64,000 bases of DNA from Cucumis sativus (Eukaryota; Streptophyta; Magnoliopsida; Cucurbitales; Cucurbitaceae). The notes below the pieces were generated by a model. That model was given only the letters and a program-made list of their open reading frames with translations. It ran no database searches and was not told where the DNA came from. This document shows positions 1 to 11,093 of this stretch, piece by piece. The stretch is from positions 3,596,001 through 3,660,000 of the forward strand of contig NC_026657.2 of assembly GCF_000004075.3 (NCBI RefSeq), read 5' to 3'. The translations under genes were made by a program, and so were the position numbers. Numbering within the stretch: position 1 is the first letter of the stretch; every line of letters begins with the position of its first letter.

Positions 1-236
1 CAAAATTCTTTTGTGTTTTGCTTATGATTTCAAATTAATTTAGTTGACATGTACTTTTGTATTAATTATTTTTTCATACCATTTCCTTTTGAAGTAGTAA
101 CCTAGAGATTTTAGCAACAACAAAGTTATGTGGAAGTACTGTTTTGTTTGGCTACTTATTTGTTTCAAATTATGAGTTTCACTTGTGATTCAATTTTTGA
201 ACCTTGTGCAAACTTAGATTTTCATTTTGTGCATAG

Positions 237-531
237 AGCTGGCAAGGGATGCACTGAAAGTAGAGGGCCTTTGTGTTATTGGAGGTTATATGTCTCCAGT
301 TAATGATGCATATAAGAAAAAGGTATGCAACTTTATTGAAAATTTTAAAACCTTTTGTTGGTTAAACAATACATAAAATTCATGATGCAATATGCAGTGA
401 CCACACGTTTGTTTTCATTATTTTTAATTTTTTTTTAAAATTGAAGGCAATAATTTATTTCCGACAATAAGTTTTACAAGAATGAGGAATAAGAAATTAA
501 CCTAAGCTCAATATCAATTGAGGTCATGAAA

Positions 532-567
<36 letters not shown>

Positions 568-2952
568 GTTTAGAAATGTTTGGGCAAGGAAATCAATTGT
601 ATGTAAATAGTTTCTAGTTTATACTATCCTGCACTAACCATTATTTCTTCGGTTTCTTTTCAACGAAAATATCATACAAGAGACAAATTAAGTCGGACAT
701 GGACTCCTAACTATACTTCTTTCTCTTTTGTTTTTCGTTTAGAATGGTTTATGTTTATCACGACCATTTTCACCACACAATCACCCAACCTCTTTTGACA
801 TTGAAAAACTTGTAGAAAATTGATATAGGTGGTCATAGAAGGTTGAACCTATGACTTCAAAAAGACATGGATTTGTTCCCTTTCAGGTTGATCACTTTGC
901 CTATCCATAATGACAATCTTATCTTTGCTCACGAGGATCTAAATATACATCAAATTGATTCCTCTTGGTGGTGCACAAATCATACAGTGTGAATATAATG
1001 CCCTTAGTTTTTCTATACAAAGTAATAAAAAAGAATAGACACATCAAAATGATGATGGATTCATTGATTTTTCTAGTATAAGAAGAGAAGATAAATACCA
1101 TCGTCTGTAACTTTCTTGGTACTTGTGCTTCCACAACTTCCTTGAGGATGATCTCTTGATCATGATCAAGAGTTTGATGTGTGACTCTATAACAAGAAGT
1201 TCTAGAAGACTTGACTTTGCAATCACATTTGGAGATGAACTTCCAAAGCCATTGCAACGAGTCAATGACTAATGTACTTTTCTGCTACTAACCACTTAAA
1301 GGCGTCTATGCAAGAAGTATTAGCAGTAGTATTTGGTTTCAAACAAAACATCCAACACCACAGGAGATTACAAAGACACTTCTACGAAACAAAATAAACA
1401 GAAAACAACATATTGAATTTGTTTCTCAAAATGCACAGCACTCTTTAGGACACTTGGCTTCAAAAGCCAGCGCCCATTGAGGTGCATTCCTGCAAGAAGT
1501 AATTTCTTCTTTTTCATCAGTCTAGGAATGAGATAGATAGTAGAGAAGGATGTTAGTTAGAAAGAGATGAAACAATTTCACTCCTTTAGAAATAAGGACT
1601 ATCTTTGATTCTTTCATCTCTGGAACTTGCAAAAAATTTTATTTGGCTGAGTGGTTTTGATCACGTAGGAAGTAATTGTTTATATATGATAATTGTCCCA
1701 TAGTTACTATTTCTGTTAAGTTCTGTGCATGGCCTAACAGAGCAGAGATTCTGATTATTATTTAGGGTCTCATTTCTTCTGAACATCGAATTAAGCTTTG
1801 CAATCTAGCATGCCAAAGTTCAGAATACGTCATGGTCGATCCATGGGAGGTATTTTTTTTTTCTCATCCCCCTTAGTGTATCATTACTCCAAGGTGGTTT
1901 AACAAAATGTTATGGGATATTTGTTACATTCATAATGTGGTTATTCTGTTGAAACTTCATTACTTCATCAGTTTTATGCTTGGATAATTTTGGAATTTGA
2001 TTTCTGATTTAGGCCAGTCAAAACACCTATCAACGCACGTTAACTGTTCTGTCTCGAGTCAAGACTTCGCTGTGCGACCATGGATTGCTACCCAAAGGTA
2101 TGGATTGTAAGAGATGAAAACATCATTAGACCATCTCATGCAGTGTTTTAAAAAAGTCCTCCCAGAAGGCTCACAAAATGTGCCTCAAGTATGAATGGGG
2201 GGGGGGGGGGGGGGGGGTGGGGGGGGGCGGGGTGGGGCGTTGGTTTGGTCTTTTGCTTTATAGTAAAAATAGCATTCTGCGCACCAAACCTACCTATTAC
2301 TATTACAGTTGCATTATCTGTTTCCATAGGTTACTAGAATAATTTTTGTCTTTCTCTGCTTTTGCAAGAATCCCTGAAGGTGATGCTTGTTTGTGGTTCT
2401 GATTTGCTTCAATCTTTTGCAACACCTGGAGTCTGGATACGCGATCAAGTATGGATATTTGTTTATTTTTTCATGTAGTGACAACTGACATCAATCACTA
2501 TAATTTGATTTGAGCATATGATTTGCTCTCATTTCCCTCTGTAGGTTAAAATCTTATGTCGAGATTTCGGTCTCGTTTGCATTCGAAGAGAAGGACAAGA
2601 TGTTGAGAAAATCATATTGGATGATGGAATTCTAAACGAGAACAGAGTAAGCAATTTGTGTCATTAGACAGTGAGCATTTGTGACTTGTTTTGCAAGCTC
2701 TCTTCTAATATTGGGAAAGAAATTCCTTGCAGAACAATATCAAAATTGTAGATCAAATTGTACCCAACCAAATAAGTTCCACCAGAATAAGGTAAGCAGA
2801 AATAGAATTAAATTATTTGGTATTAATTCCCATAAACATATATTATATTGATTTACAGGGATTGCATTTCAAGAGGGCTGTCAATCAAATATCTTACGGC
2901 AGATGAAGTTATTGAGTATATAAGAGAGCAACATTTGTATCTGAATCCTTGA
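237..2952 (+). CDS. NMNAT: Nicotinamide mononucleotide adenylyltransferase (NMNAT), 3' part, seven exons
   Basis: NMNAT joins NMN (or nicotinic acid mononucleotide) to the AMP part of ATP, the last common step of NAD synthesis. The exons I read are 237-322, 1766-1849, 2013-2097, 2369-2448, 2545-2646, 2733-2791 and 2859-2952, all with GT..AG borders and continuous phase. Readable segments are ELARDALKVEG, VIGGYMSPVNDAYKKK, HRIKLCNLACQSSEYVMVDP, VMLVCGSDLLQSF, VWIRDQVKILCRDFGL and, near the C-terminus, the family motif ISSTRIRD. The protein ends REQHLYLNP and stops at 2950-2952. The N-terminal exon with the ATP-binding GSFNP-type motif lies before the window; bases 1-236 look like the intron in front of the first visible exon. 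Introns are AT-rich. The first complete one (323-1765) is the largest and holds a poly-G tract and an unrecognised stretch. Identity is secure; exact borders are inferred from consensus and frame. Confidence 0.93.
532..566 (+). repeat. Uninterrupted poly-G tract (35 G) in an NMNAT intron
   Basis: A pure run of G on the coding strand, flanked by ordinary AT-rich intron. On the transcript it could fold as a G-quadruplex. Such long homopolymers are also often mis-sized in assemblies, so the length is uncertain. Confidence 0.9.
919..1265 (-). other. Unrecognised open stretch inside the NMNAT intron
   Basis: A minus-strand open frame of about 112 codons (919-1257) overlaps a second open frame on the same strand (1044-1265). 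The encoded sequence has no motif I recognise, and it lies in an intron of the opposite-strand gene. The composition is slightly richer in GC than the surrounding intron, so it may be a degraded insertion. I do not support it as a gene. Confidence 0.2.
2197..2239 (+). repeat. Second poly-G tract (21 G, then interrupted G-rich) in an NMNAT intron
   Basis: Twenty-one G at 2197-2217 are followed by G blocks broken by T or C up to about 2239, in the intron between the exons ending at 2097 and starting at 2369. It again lies on the coding strand. Confidence 0.9.
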
Positions 2953-4721
2953 TGTTATGTTTTTTGTTCTTTTTTGATAATCACCTCATTTTAGAGATGC
3001 AAAGGAGTATCTTAATAAGTCAATTGTAAACCCCAAGAAATCCAACGTTATTATTCCTATTTCTTTTAAAAATACACCAACTTATAGTTGTAATTATTGT
3101 ATGTATTGCATTACCACAGAATAAATAAACTAAAGTTTTTCTTTTAATTATTCATTCTTATACCATTTTTTAGTGGTTTAAATTCACATACGATAACAAT
3201 TTAATTTATGAATTTAATATTTGACAATTTATGTTCAAATTTGGAACAAATTGTTACATATGTTAAAGTTAAAAATTTTATGCATATGTTAAAAGTTCAA
3301 AAACACTCAATTCTTATAAAGTTCAAAAACTAAAATGTTGTGATTTTTAACCTTATATTTACATTTGTTTCAAGATTAGAACCAACAAAGTTAATTAATT
3401 TATTTGTTTGGTTTGGATTTCATTTTGACAAACTTTTATAATTATTTAATTTGTTCATTTGGGATTTTCAAGTTTGCTTTCATTTTAGTTTTAAACTTGT
3501 GTTGCACGTCTACCTTATCTTTCCTTATCCAACCTTTGGAGAGTTCGTAATATAATGTAATTCAAAACTCCATCACTATTGGTATTTTGAACTTTCATAA
3601 AAGTTAATAATTTAAATTTTATATTCAAATTTTTAACTGTTTATTTATTAAATTATGTCTATTAGGCTAAATTTTTTTAAAACACGATAAGTTAAAGAGA
3701 ATTTACATTAAATGACAAAAAATATTTTTTTAAAAAAATATTACGAATACGATAAAATTAATGATATCAGATGTAATCACAAGACCATCACAAGCTTATC
3801 ACTTTAAACTTTGCTACTTTTGCAAATTTAGAAAACGGTGTAATATAAGCTCTATTATCACAATTTTTTTTTTTTTTGTTATTTTTGTAAAAGTTTGATG
3901 ACTAAATTTGTAATTTTGAAAGTTGAAAGATGAGGGTGAGTTATAACAATTTAGCCAAATATTGATGAAATGAAGTTTGAAAAAATTGGAGGCATTTGAA
4001 ACTTGTATTTATAGTGTGGTACAAATTACAACGTAATGAACAAACGTATTAGTAGTCCTTTCATTAATTTGTAACCCTATTTTCAAGGTGAAAAATTAAA
4101 AGGTTTGACTTCAATCATCTACTAACTAAGTTAAAAGTAATTGGGACTTCTCTAACTATTTTCTGATTTTAATATGACTATTATAGTAAGTGATTTATTA
4201 AAATTTGTATTGGGAACGTAGAGAGTATTATAGTATGTTTTATATGATGTTTATTTTTATGACTATTATTTTTTAGCATTCATATATTAGGTACATGAAA
4301 TACCATTTTTCAAGACATAGTTCGAATGATACATTCTACTCATTTTTACAAACTAGTTTATTACTAATTGTGTTGCATGTCTTCTTTACAATTTTATATT
4401 ATGACATATTAAATTGTTCAAACTTATTATTATTAATAAGTTTAACAAGTAGAATAAAATAATTTTGCAAGGAAAAGAAAAGCATAAGAAAATGTGTATT
4501 TAAAAGAATGTTATTATAATTAAAATAAAAGTGTATTTGGAATGAATTAGAAAAAATATTTTCAAAATTCAATTTTATTTAAACACTTTTTTTTTATAAT
4601 GAAAAGTACTCATGAAATAAAAACACAATGTGTTTTAATTTTTTTCTTTAGTGTTTGTATATATAAGTTTCTTTTGTTTGTTATATATACTAAAATGTTT
4701 TTATTAATATTTTTCAAGATT

Positions 4722-5130
4722 GATGGGTGGCGACAATTGCAAAAGTTGATCATTGGAAGTTCGCCAGTAGAGTCATCAGAATGGTGGTCGAAGTTTGGTT
4801 GACGAAGATCACCGGAGACTAGTCTAAACCTTAACTAAATGTTTTTATTATAAAATCTTTTAAGGTTGATGGGTAGCAATAGAAGGTTGGTTGGCGACGG
4901 TCGTTGGAGTTTGTTTTTGGAAGTTTGTCGGTAGAGTCACTGGAGGCATGGTGCTCAGAGATTGGCCGTCGGTGATCACTGAGATTAGCCTAAACCCTAA
5001 AAATAGTTTTTATTACAAATTTTCAAGTGTTGATTGTCGAATGTTTGTCGTGGAGTCACAGAGGTGGGATTGGGGGCTGAAGATTGGTCAACATGATCAC
5101 TAGAGGTGGTGTCTAAAAGTTGATCGACGA
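4722..5130 (+). repeat. Three degenerate direct repeats of about 140-165 bp
   Basis: Units start near 4722, 4868 and 5028. The first two open with GATGGGT. All share forms of GGAAGTTTGTCGGTAGAGTCA, then GATCAC, then a word like AGNCTAAACC, and the first two end with a T-rich link. They are richer in G than the surroundings. This looks like a decayed tandem or transposon-derived repeat; short frames across it (4599-4802, 4891-5103) are probably incidental. Confidence 0.55.
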
Positions 5131-5369
5131 ACTTATCCCAACTCTCAAAACAAATACCCCAAGGTTGAAGAATACTAATGACATGCGAGTTATATTTTAA
5201 ATCTTAAATCCCAGTCCTCAACTAAAACTTTCCCTAAACAAAGAATAAGTATTTAGCCTTGGGCTTATTTAAGATAGTCGATTTAGAGTAATTATAATTG
5301 ATGACTATTTTAGTAATAATAATTAAAAATATAGCCACATTTAATTTTTTTTTTACAAATATAGCAAAA

Positions 5370-5480
5370 TTATTGTCGATAGACTTGTATCGTTCATAGA
5401 TTTGCATGATCTATCAATTATAGACCAATATTTACAATATGGTCTATCAGTAATAGACTTCTATCATTGATAGAATTTAA
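5370..5480. repeat. Degenerate short palindromic words (CTATCATTGATAG type)
   Basis: Several overlapping self-complementary words are present, such as CTATCAATTATAG, GGTCTATCAGTAATAGAC and CTATCATTGATAG. I associate this repeat type with cucurbit genomes; that link is from memory and was not tested. Confidence 0.5.
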
Positions 5481-7271
5481 CAAATTTTGTTATATTTGTA
5501 ATTTTTTTAAATGTTGTTATACACTTAATTATTTTACATCTAATGACTAAATTTACAACCATCCCTATAAATAATGATAGTAATTTTAGAGATGATGGTA
5601 CAAAAAAATATATAGTAATATTTTAGCGGTTTTAACATAAAATATATATTTTTTAATTGTTAAAATTGACACTTGGAAACTTTTTAAAACATATTAAAAT
5701 GTACTTTATGGCTCATTAGACACAACATTTAAAACATATATAAGATCTATTATTAAATATTTTTTAAAATCCAAGACCTATTAAATTACAAGTTCAAACA
5801 TTAAACTTAGAGTTGCATTATGAGTTTGAATTTTACATTGCATCAAATAGGTAACTAAAATTTTAAAAAGTGTAATTAATGTATTAATACTTATAAAGTT
5901 CACGGTTTATATTTAAATTAACTTAATAATTCTACTTCCTTAATTAAAGAAACATGGTTTTAAAATTAAAATGGTGATACAATAGAGAAAATTATGATAT
6001 GTTATCTTATTAATTAAAAATAATTAATAGAGTAGTATTATATTTAATAGAATGATGATAAAATAAATAAAAAGAAAAATAAGGGGGGAATAATAATGGT
6101 AATGCATGGGATGGAATGGAAGTTGTGAAGAAGAGCTAAATTTGGGAGGTTGGCTAAAACCATAATTATGTGTTATATATAAACTATAAAGTGTTTCAAA
6201 TCTTTGTTAATAAATTCTTCACTCTCTTTCCATTTATGACATTTCAACAAAAGAGGGGGAATTAACTTCAATTATATTTGTCACACTTAATTAATTGATT
6301 TCAAAATATATATGAAATATTATTCATTTGGTATCAATATTATTATTATATATTCATGGTTTTTTTTTTCTTCTAATTAATAATGGTGAATGAATAACAT
6401 TCAAAACCAAATTGCCTTTACTTTGGTAATAATATTATTTTTGAAGTAATTTTTCTTGAGATGACTTTTTCTGTTTTTGTAATTAATTAGTTCGAAAAAG
6501 TACTAATTACATGTATGTAAAGTTTTTGAAAACATTATTTTGTTTTAACACATTACAAGTCTAAGTCTATGTCTAAGTCTAATTAAGAATGATGGTGTGT
6601 TTTCTCTGAATTTGTATTTGGATTTATATATATATTACTTTGAAATCTTGAAAGAAATCGGAAGAATAAAATAAAATACAATAAAACGAACATAATGCTG
6701 TTAACATATCCATGGTAAGGGAAAATAATAATAATAAATAAATAATTAACTACAACGACTCATACAAGTAGAATGTGTTAATTGTTCAAACCTGTGACGA
6801 TCAAAATCTCGAAGGTAAAGTAGGTAAAGTGACATTCTGAATTCTCTGATAAAAAATCAATTTACCACATGGTCTCTAACTAAAGTTAAGACTGATAAGA
6901 TTTTTAGAGTGATCACATCTTATTTGACATCATAATCACCTACAAATAGAATTAATTTTATGATATTATTTCATTATAGAGTTAACAAAATTCTAATAAC
7001 AATGATCAAAGATGTTTTTTCTAAAGTTTAGAGATTAAAAAGAATATGTTTTTAAAAGTTTAATGATCAAATTAAAACAAAATACAAAATTTAGTAACTA
7101 ATTTGGGATTCCATTAAATGAAAGAATTAAATCTCAAAAAGTCAACTATACATCAAAATAGTTTTAAAAAGTAATAATAATGAAAAACGAAAAGAAAAGG
7201 AATAATGTGATTGGTTTTGATAGTAAATAGTAAACATAGAAGAGGAATAGTGAATGGAAACTCTTGATGTG

Positions 7272-7277
7272 CATGCA
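7272..7277 (+). promoter_or_regulatory. RY element (CATGCA) upstream of LEC1
   Basis: CATGCA lies inside the palindrome GCATGC, about 1.17 kb before the LEC1 start codon. RY elements bind B3 factors of the FUS3/ABI3/LEC2/VAL group, which control embryo genes. A single hexamer occurs often by chance, so this is only suggestive. Other copies lie in intron 1 (8566-8571, and the complement at 9179-9184). Confidence 0.3.
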
Positions 7278-8173
7278 AACCAAAAATAAGTTACCACCTG
7301 TCATATATAATTAAATTCGGCTTCCACCATTAGATTAAGTTTTTGGGTGAATAGATAGTTGAATATCTACCAATTGAAAAAACACAATAATATAATAACA
7401 ATAATTTTACTAAAATAACATTTTGGTAAATTTAGTTTCTAAGGTTATTCTTCTATTCGATTTTAGTAGTCTCTATTATTTAATAATTACTTTATTTATC
7501 AGATTTTTTTAAAAAAAATTGTACAAAAGATTGTCAATTAGATTTTTCATTATAGTAAAATATGGAATATATATATATATTAACATGAAAATTATTATTT
7601 TATAACAAATTTGAATATATTTTTCCACTAAGCGAGAGGCAGACACATCCATCGGCCAAAGATGCTTTGGGAGAAAATATTTGAGTTATTGAGTTAGAAG
7701 CTTATTATTATTTTTATTTTGCATAACACACTCAATTTAAGATGAATATTGAAAATGCAACCATAACTACAATTTCACATTTAAAAGTTCCTATACTATT
7801 TCTTATCGTTATTATTAATTTAGACAATATACTAGATTAGAAAACAAACTTATATCAATTGAAAATTACTCTTAAATAATATAGATTTAGAGTGAACCTG
7901 ATAAATCAAAAAACTGAGCCAACCAACCAAATCGAAGTCGGTCAATCGAAAAATGAGAGGAGTTTTAAAAAGTTTGAAATCAAGAATTTTCAAAAATCAT
8001 TTTCAAATGTTAAATCGACTGATCCTTATTCATTAATGTCGACGTCGATTTGACACTTTGCTAACCGACGAATGAGTAAAATTATATAAACTAAACAAAA
8101 ATAAGAAAAGAACTAAAACAATATTATAAGATTAGTAATAATAAAATGAAAAAAGAAAAAAAAAAGAGAGAGA

Positions 8174-8202
8174 CCAATTGAATTGGTGTCGTGATTACCA
8201 AT
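8174..8202. promoter_or_regulatory. Cluster of three CCAAT boxes in the LEC1 promoter
   Basis: CCAAT at 8174-8178, its complement ATTGG at 8182-8186 and CCAAT at 8198-8202 fall within 29 bases, about 105-135 bases before the TATA box. The first two form an almost perfect inverted repeat. CCAAT is the binding site of the NF-Y trimer, of which the gene downstream encodes the B subunit. Position and density fit a functional promoter; self-regulation is inference. Confidence 0.55.
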
Positions 8203-8307
8203 GTTGTAAAAGTTAAAGGGCAGGGATTTGACTGGACACCGGCTACAACAGGTAAATTCAACCGGCAATAAAATTTCAAAATACACACTTCTCTCTTTTT
8301 TTTCCTC

Positions 8308-8313
8308 TATAAA
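8308..8313 (+). promoter_or_regulatory. Probable TATA box of LEC1
   Basis: TATAAA in the context CTCTATAAATCTCTCC, 129 bases before the start codon. It is preceded by a pyrimidine-rich stretch, as is common in plant core promoters. Transcription would then start near 8335-8345. Confidence 0.6.
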
Positions 8314-8395
8314 TCTCTCCATTGCTAATTGCCTTCATTCTTTTATGTTTTAGAGAGAGAGGAAAAATATTTTAAGAAAAATACATTAACAAAAC

Positions 8396-8396
<1 letters not shown>

Positions 8397-8428
<32 letters not shown>

Positions 8429-8430
8429 AG
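8397..8430 (+). repeat. (GAA)n microsatellite in the LEC1 5' leader
   Basis: An imperfect GAA/GAG run directly before the start codon, inside the predicted 5' UTR. The short leader is otherwise purine-rich. Confidence 0.85.
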
Positions 8431-8441
8431 GGGCAATAATT

Positions 8442-9978
8442 ATGGAATGTGGAGGAACTGCACAAGGAGGAGGAGGAGATGGCTTCCATAGCTATAAAAG
8501 ACAACATCCTAAACCAACTTCTGGTATTTTCCCTCATTTTACCCTTCCACTCTTTTTCTTATTTGCATGCAAACTTTATTCTTTTTTTTTTATATATAAA
8601 TTAATCATATTTATTTATTTTGTTTGCATGTATCAAAACATATATAGATCTCTTCATTTGGATCATTTCATTAGTTTGTAAGTCTTGAGAATTTTAAAGT
8701 GTTTTTAGATGTGTTTGGTGTGGTGCATGTATGTGTAAAAGTTTGAGTTTTTGGTTTAGAGAAAGAGAGGAAAAAGTTAAAATGAAAATGGGATTTTCTG
8801 TTTCTTCTTCTTCTTCATCTTCTTCTCTCTCATTAGGTCATGCCCATAGTTTTAGTTTTAAAGAGTTTAATTTTTTTGGTTGATTCAGAGTGAGAGAGAG
8901 AGAGGAGAATGGGGTTGGTGGGTTAATGTTGTGGAAGAGAGAGAGGAAGATGAAGGGTTCCTTTGTGTTTTCTGCTTAAGAGTGTGGTGTGTGTGGAGCC
9001 CACACACAGTGTCTGTCGTTGCATGAAGAGAGATTATTTATTACATGAGACTCTCCCAATCGATGGATCATTTTTCATTTGTATTAGAGAAGTATAATAG
9101 TTTGTGTCCAGCTATATATATACAAATTGTTGTAGATCTTCCTTCTATAAAGATTTATATTTTGGCTTGTTCGATATATGCATGGCCGCTTTTGTTTGAT
9201 TTATTTCTTCACTCTGTAATTTATTTACTATCATTGAAAACCATTCACAATAATAAGTAGATAACCAGTAAAGTCGTAAGGGAACCATTATGAGTGAATA
9301 GTGATGGTAATTAGGAAGGTTAATAGTTAGAATTTCAAAACATCATTTCTATTCTAAACCCTAAATTCTGCGGAAAATCCAACAGTAAAAGGAATAAAAA
9401 AGAAAAGAAAGTTAAGCCCTAAATTCTGCGGAAACCGAAACGAACAACCACCTGCTTCTTCTCAACTTTCTTCGCTCGCCTTCCTCCCTGCGTCTGCGTG
9501 TCACTCCTCTTTTCCATTCGCTGTCGCCTTTTCCCTTCTTCCCTTTTTCTTTTATACATACGTATATATATTTATTTATTTATATCTCCAATTCTTATTT
9601 TCTTCTTCTTTTGAATTTTTTATTTTATTTTTATTCACCCATTGAATTTTAAAATGCTCCATTTTTACCTTTAATTTTTAGTTTTTTTTCTTTCTTTCAA
9701 TTTGATCCTTTAGATTTCATGTTAATATCCCCTATTAAATTAAAATAAGCACATTAGTTTTTACTACTCTTCTCTCATTATCGAAATCAATTAAAAATTC
9801 TCACATCATAATTATTTTATATTAATTTGAAAGAATCCATAATAAAAGTGTAAAGCATTGAGAAAACTATATAAACTCAGTAATCAATATAAAAAAATTA
9901 ATATTTTGAAATCTAATCATCACATAGAAATTCAACTAAAAAATTTCGGGATGAAAGTGTAAAATTTTGGACGAGATC

Positions 9979-10012
<34 letters not shown>

Positions 10013-11034
10013 TATTTTTACTTAAAGGCTTAAGTTTTAGGATTTTTTTTCAATTTTTTTTCTTGTTATTCAAAGTTAATGATGTATTATCTAACAATAA
10101 AACAAAAAAAAAAACATTTTTTTAAATTTATGTTAATGTTCAGAAATTGAAATTTCTACATGCCTAATTAGATCCAATTTTAGCGGTTATCATTTTCTAT
10201 TCTTAATTTAATCTTTAAACATTGTATAAAATAAAAATAATTATGGGAGTTAGGGGATGGATTTTTTTATAAAATTGTCCTAAATCGTAAACCCTAAATT
10301 TAGATTTAGTTTTATTTAATTAAATAAATATGGATATATGTATATAATATATTCTCTTGATGAATCTGAATTTGAAGCATTTGTATTATTTAGGATTGAA
10401 CATGATGCTGACTCCAAACAAGCCAACCTCCATCAACAACACTCCGAACACCAATCATCATCTCTCGAACGGAGGAACTGCCACTGGAAACTCCTCAGCT
10501 ACCAGCCCCCTCTCTGTCGCCGCCACTGCCAACAATAATGAGCAAAACCAACAATGCGTGGTGCGAGAACAAGACCAATACATGCCTATTGCTAATGTGA
10601 TACGAATCATGAGGCGGATTTTACCCTCCCATGCAAAGATATCCGACGACGCCAAAGAGACCATCCAAGAATGTGTGTCGGAGTACATTAGCTTCATCAC
10701 TGGCGAGGCGAACGAACGATGCCAACGAGAGCAACGCAAGACAGTGACAGCAGAGGATGTCCTCTGGGCTATGGGGAAGCTAGGTTTTGACGACTACATA
10801 GAACCGCTAACTGTTTTTCTTAACCGCTATCGTGAGTCAGAGAGTGACCGAATTCGCACTGAACCAATCTTGAGGCGCAATGTAGATTATGGGCCACAAG
10901 TGGGGATGATATCACCGTACGGGCAGGCGTTTCAGATAGGGCACGTCCCTGCAGGGATGTTCGATGCAATGGGTGGATACTATGGTGGAGGTGGGAGCGG
11001 TGGGCCGAGCGCAGGGAACGGCAGTCAGCTTTGA
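8442..11034 (+). CDS. LEC1: LEC1 / LEC1-like NF-YB subunit, complete two-exon gene (copy 1)
   Basis: NF-YB pairs with NF-YC through histone folds and, with NF-YA, binds CCAAT promoters; the LEC1 class drives embryo and seed-filling programs. Exon 1 (8442-8523) encodes [20 protein letters not shown] and a few more residues. Exon 2 is 10394-11034. A glycine codon is split across the junction (donor after 8523, acceptor TTTAG before 10394), giving ..[12 protein letters not shown].. and a 240 aa protein. The B domain spans about residues 85-175: [69 protein letters not shown]. The first Asp of KISDD (about residue 112) is the LEC1-class hallmark. The N-terminus resembles Arabidopsis L1[10 protein letters not shown] and TVFLNRYRE recall LEC1. 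The C-terminus is Gly-rich. This is the only copy in the window with exon 1 and a promoter. Confidence 0.95.
9359..9434 (+). repeat. Direct repeat of an 18-bp telobox-linked word in intron 1
   Basis: CCCTAAATTCTGCGGAAA occurs at 9359-9376 and again, exactly, at 9417-9434, 58 bases apart. The first copy overlaps a perfect telobox; the second has AAGCCCTAA in its place. Confidence 0.85.
9982..10009. repeat. (AT)n microsatellite in LEC1 intron 1
   Basis: Fourteen AT units without interruption. Confidence 0.9.
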
Positions 11035-11087
11035 TATGAGTTTGGAGTAGAGATGTACTAATTTGAAATGAAAGGCTACATATAATG

Positions 11088-11093
11088 AATAAA
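11088..11093 (+). terminator. Probable polyadenylation signal of LEC1
   Basis: AATAAA 54 bases after the stop codon, in the context ATAATGAATAAATTTGG. The same hexamer and surrounding sequence recur after all four exon-2 copies (for example 22225-22230), so the duplicated segment carries its own 3' end signal. Confidence 0.5.

Larger units (their letters stand above)
2953..8100. other. Gene-poor AT-rich intergenic region between NMNAT and LEC1
   Basis: I see no conserved coding sequence here. The region is AT-rich, with many short A and T runs. Recognisable contents are the NMNAT 3' UTR (roughly 2953-3125, with AATAAA-like words near 3119), a block of three degenerate repeats (about 4722-5130), short self-complementary words (about 5370-5480), and a segment around 7890-8060 that looks like a dispersed repeat remnant. 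Open frames in this region are short and match nothing I know. Confidence 0.6.
8524..10393 (+). other. LEC1 intron 1 (1.87 kb) with embryo-gene regulatory motifs
   Basis: The intron holds RY words (CATGCA at 8566-8571; the complement TGCATG at 9179-9184), TTC and GA microsatellites (about 8800-8830, 8888-8910, 8932-8950), exact teloboxes AAACCCTAA at 9356-9364 and 10289-10297, and an (AT)n run at 9982-10009. A patch around 9436-9535 is notably richer in C and G than the rest and reads like the leader of another gene. The final roughly 67 bases before exon 2 are the part shared with the four downstream copies. Confidence 0.75.

Noticed and set aside
919..1257. A 112-codon minus-strand frame in an NMNAT intron as a nested gene
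   Set aside because: No domain, no plausible promoter, and an overlapping frame of similar length suggests chance or a decayed insertion.
4599..5103. Two short plus-strand frames in the degenerate repeat block as small genes
   Set aside because: The encoded sequences differ between repeat units and carry stops and shifts relative to each other; they are repeat by-products.
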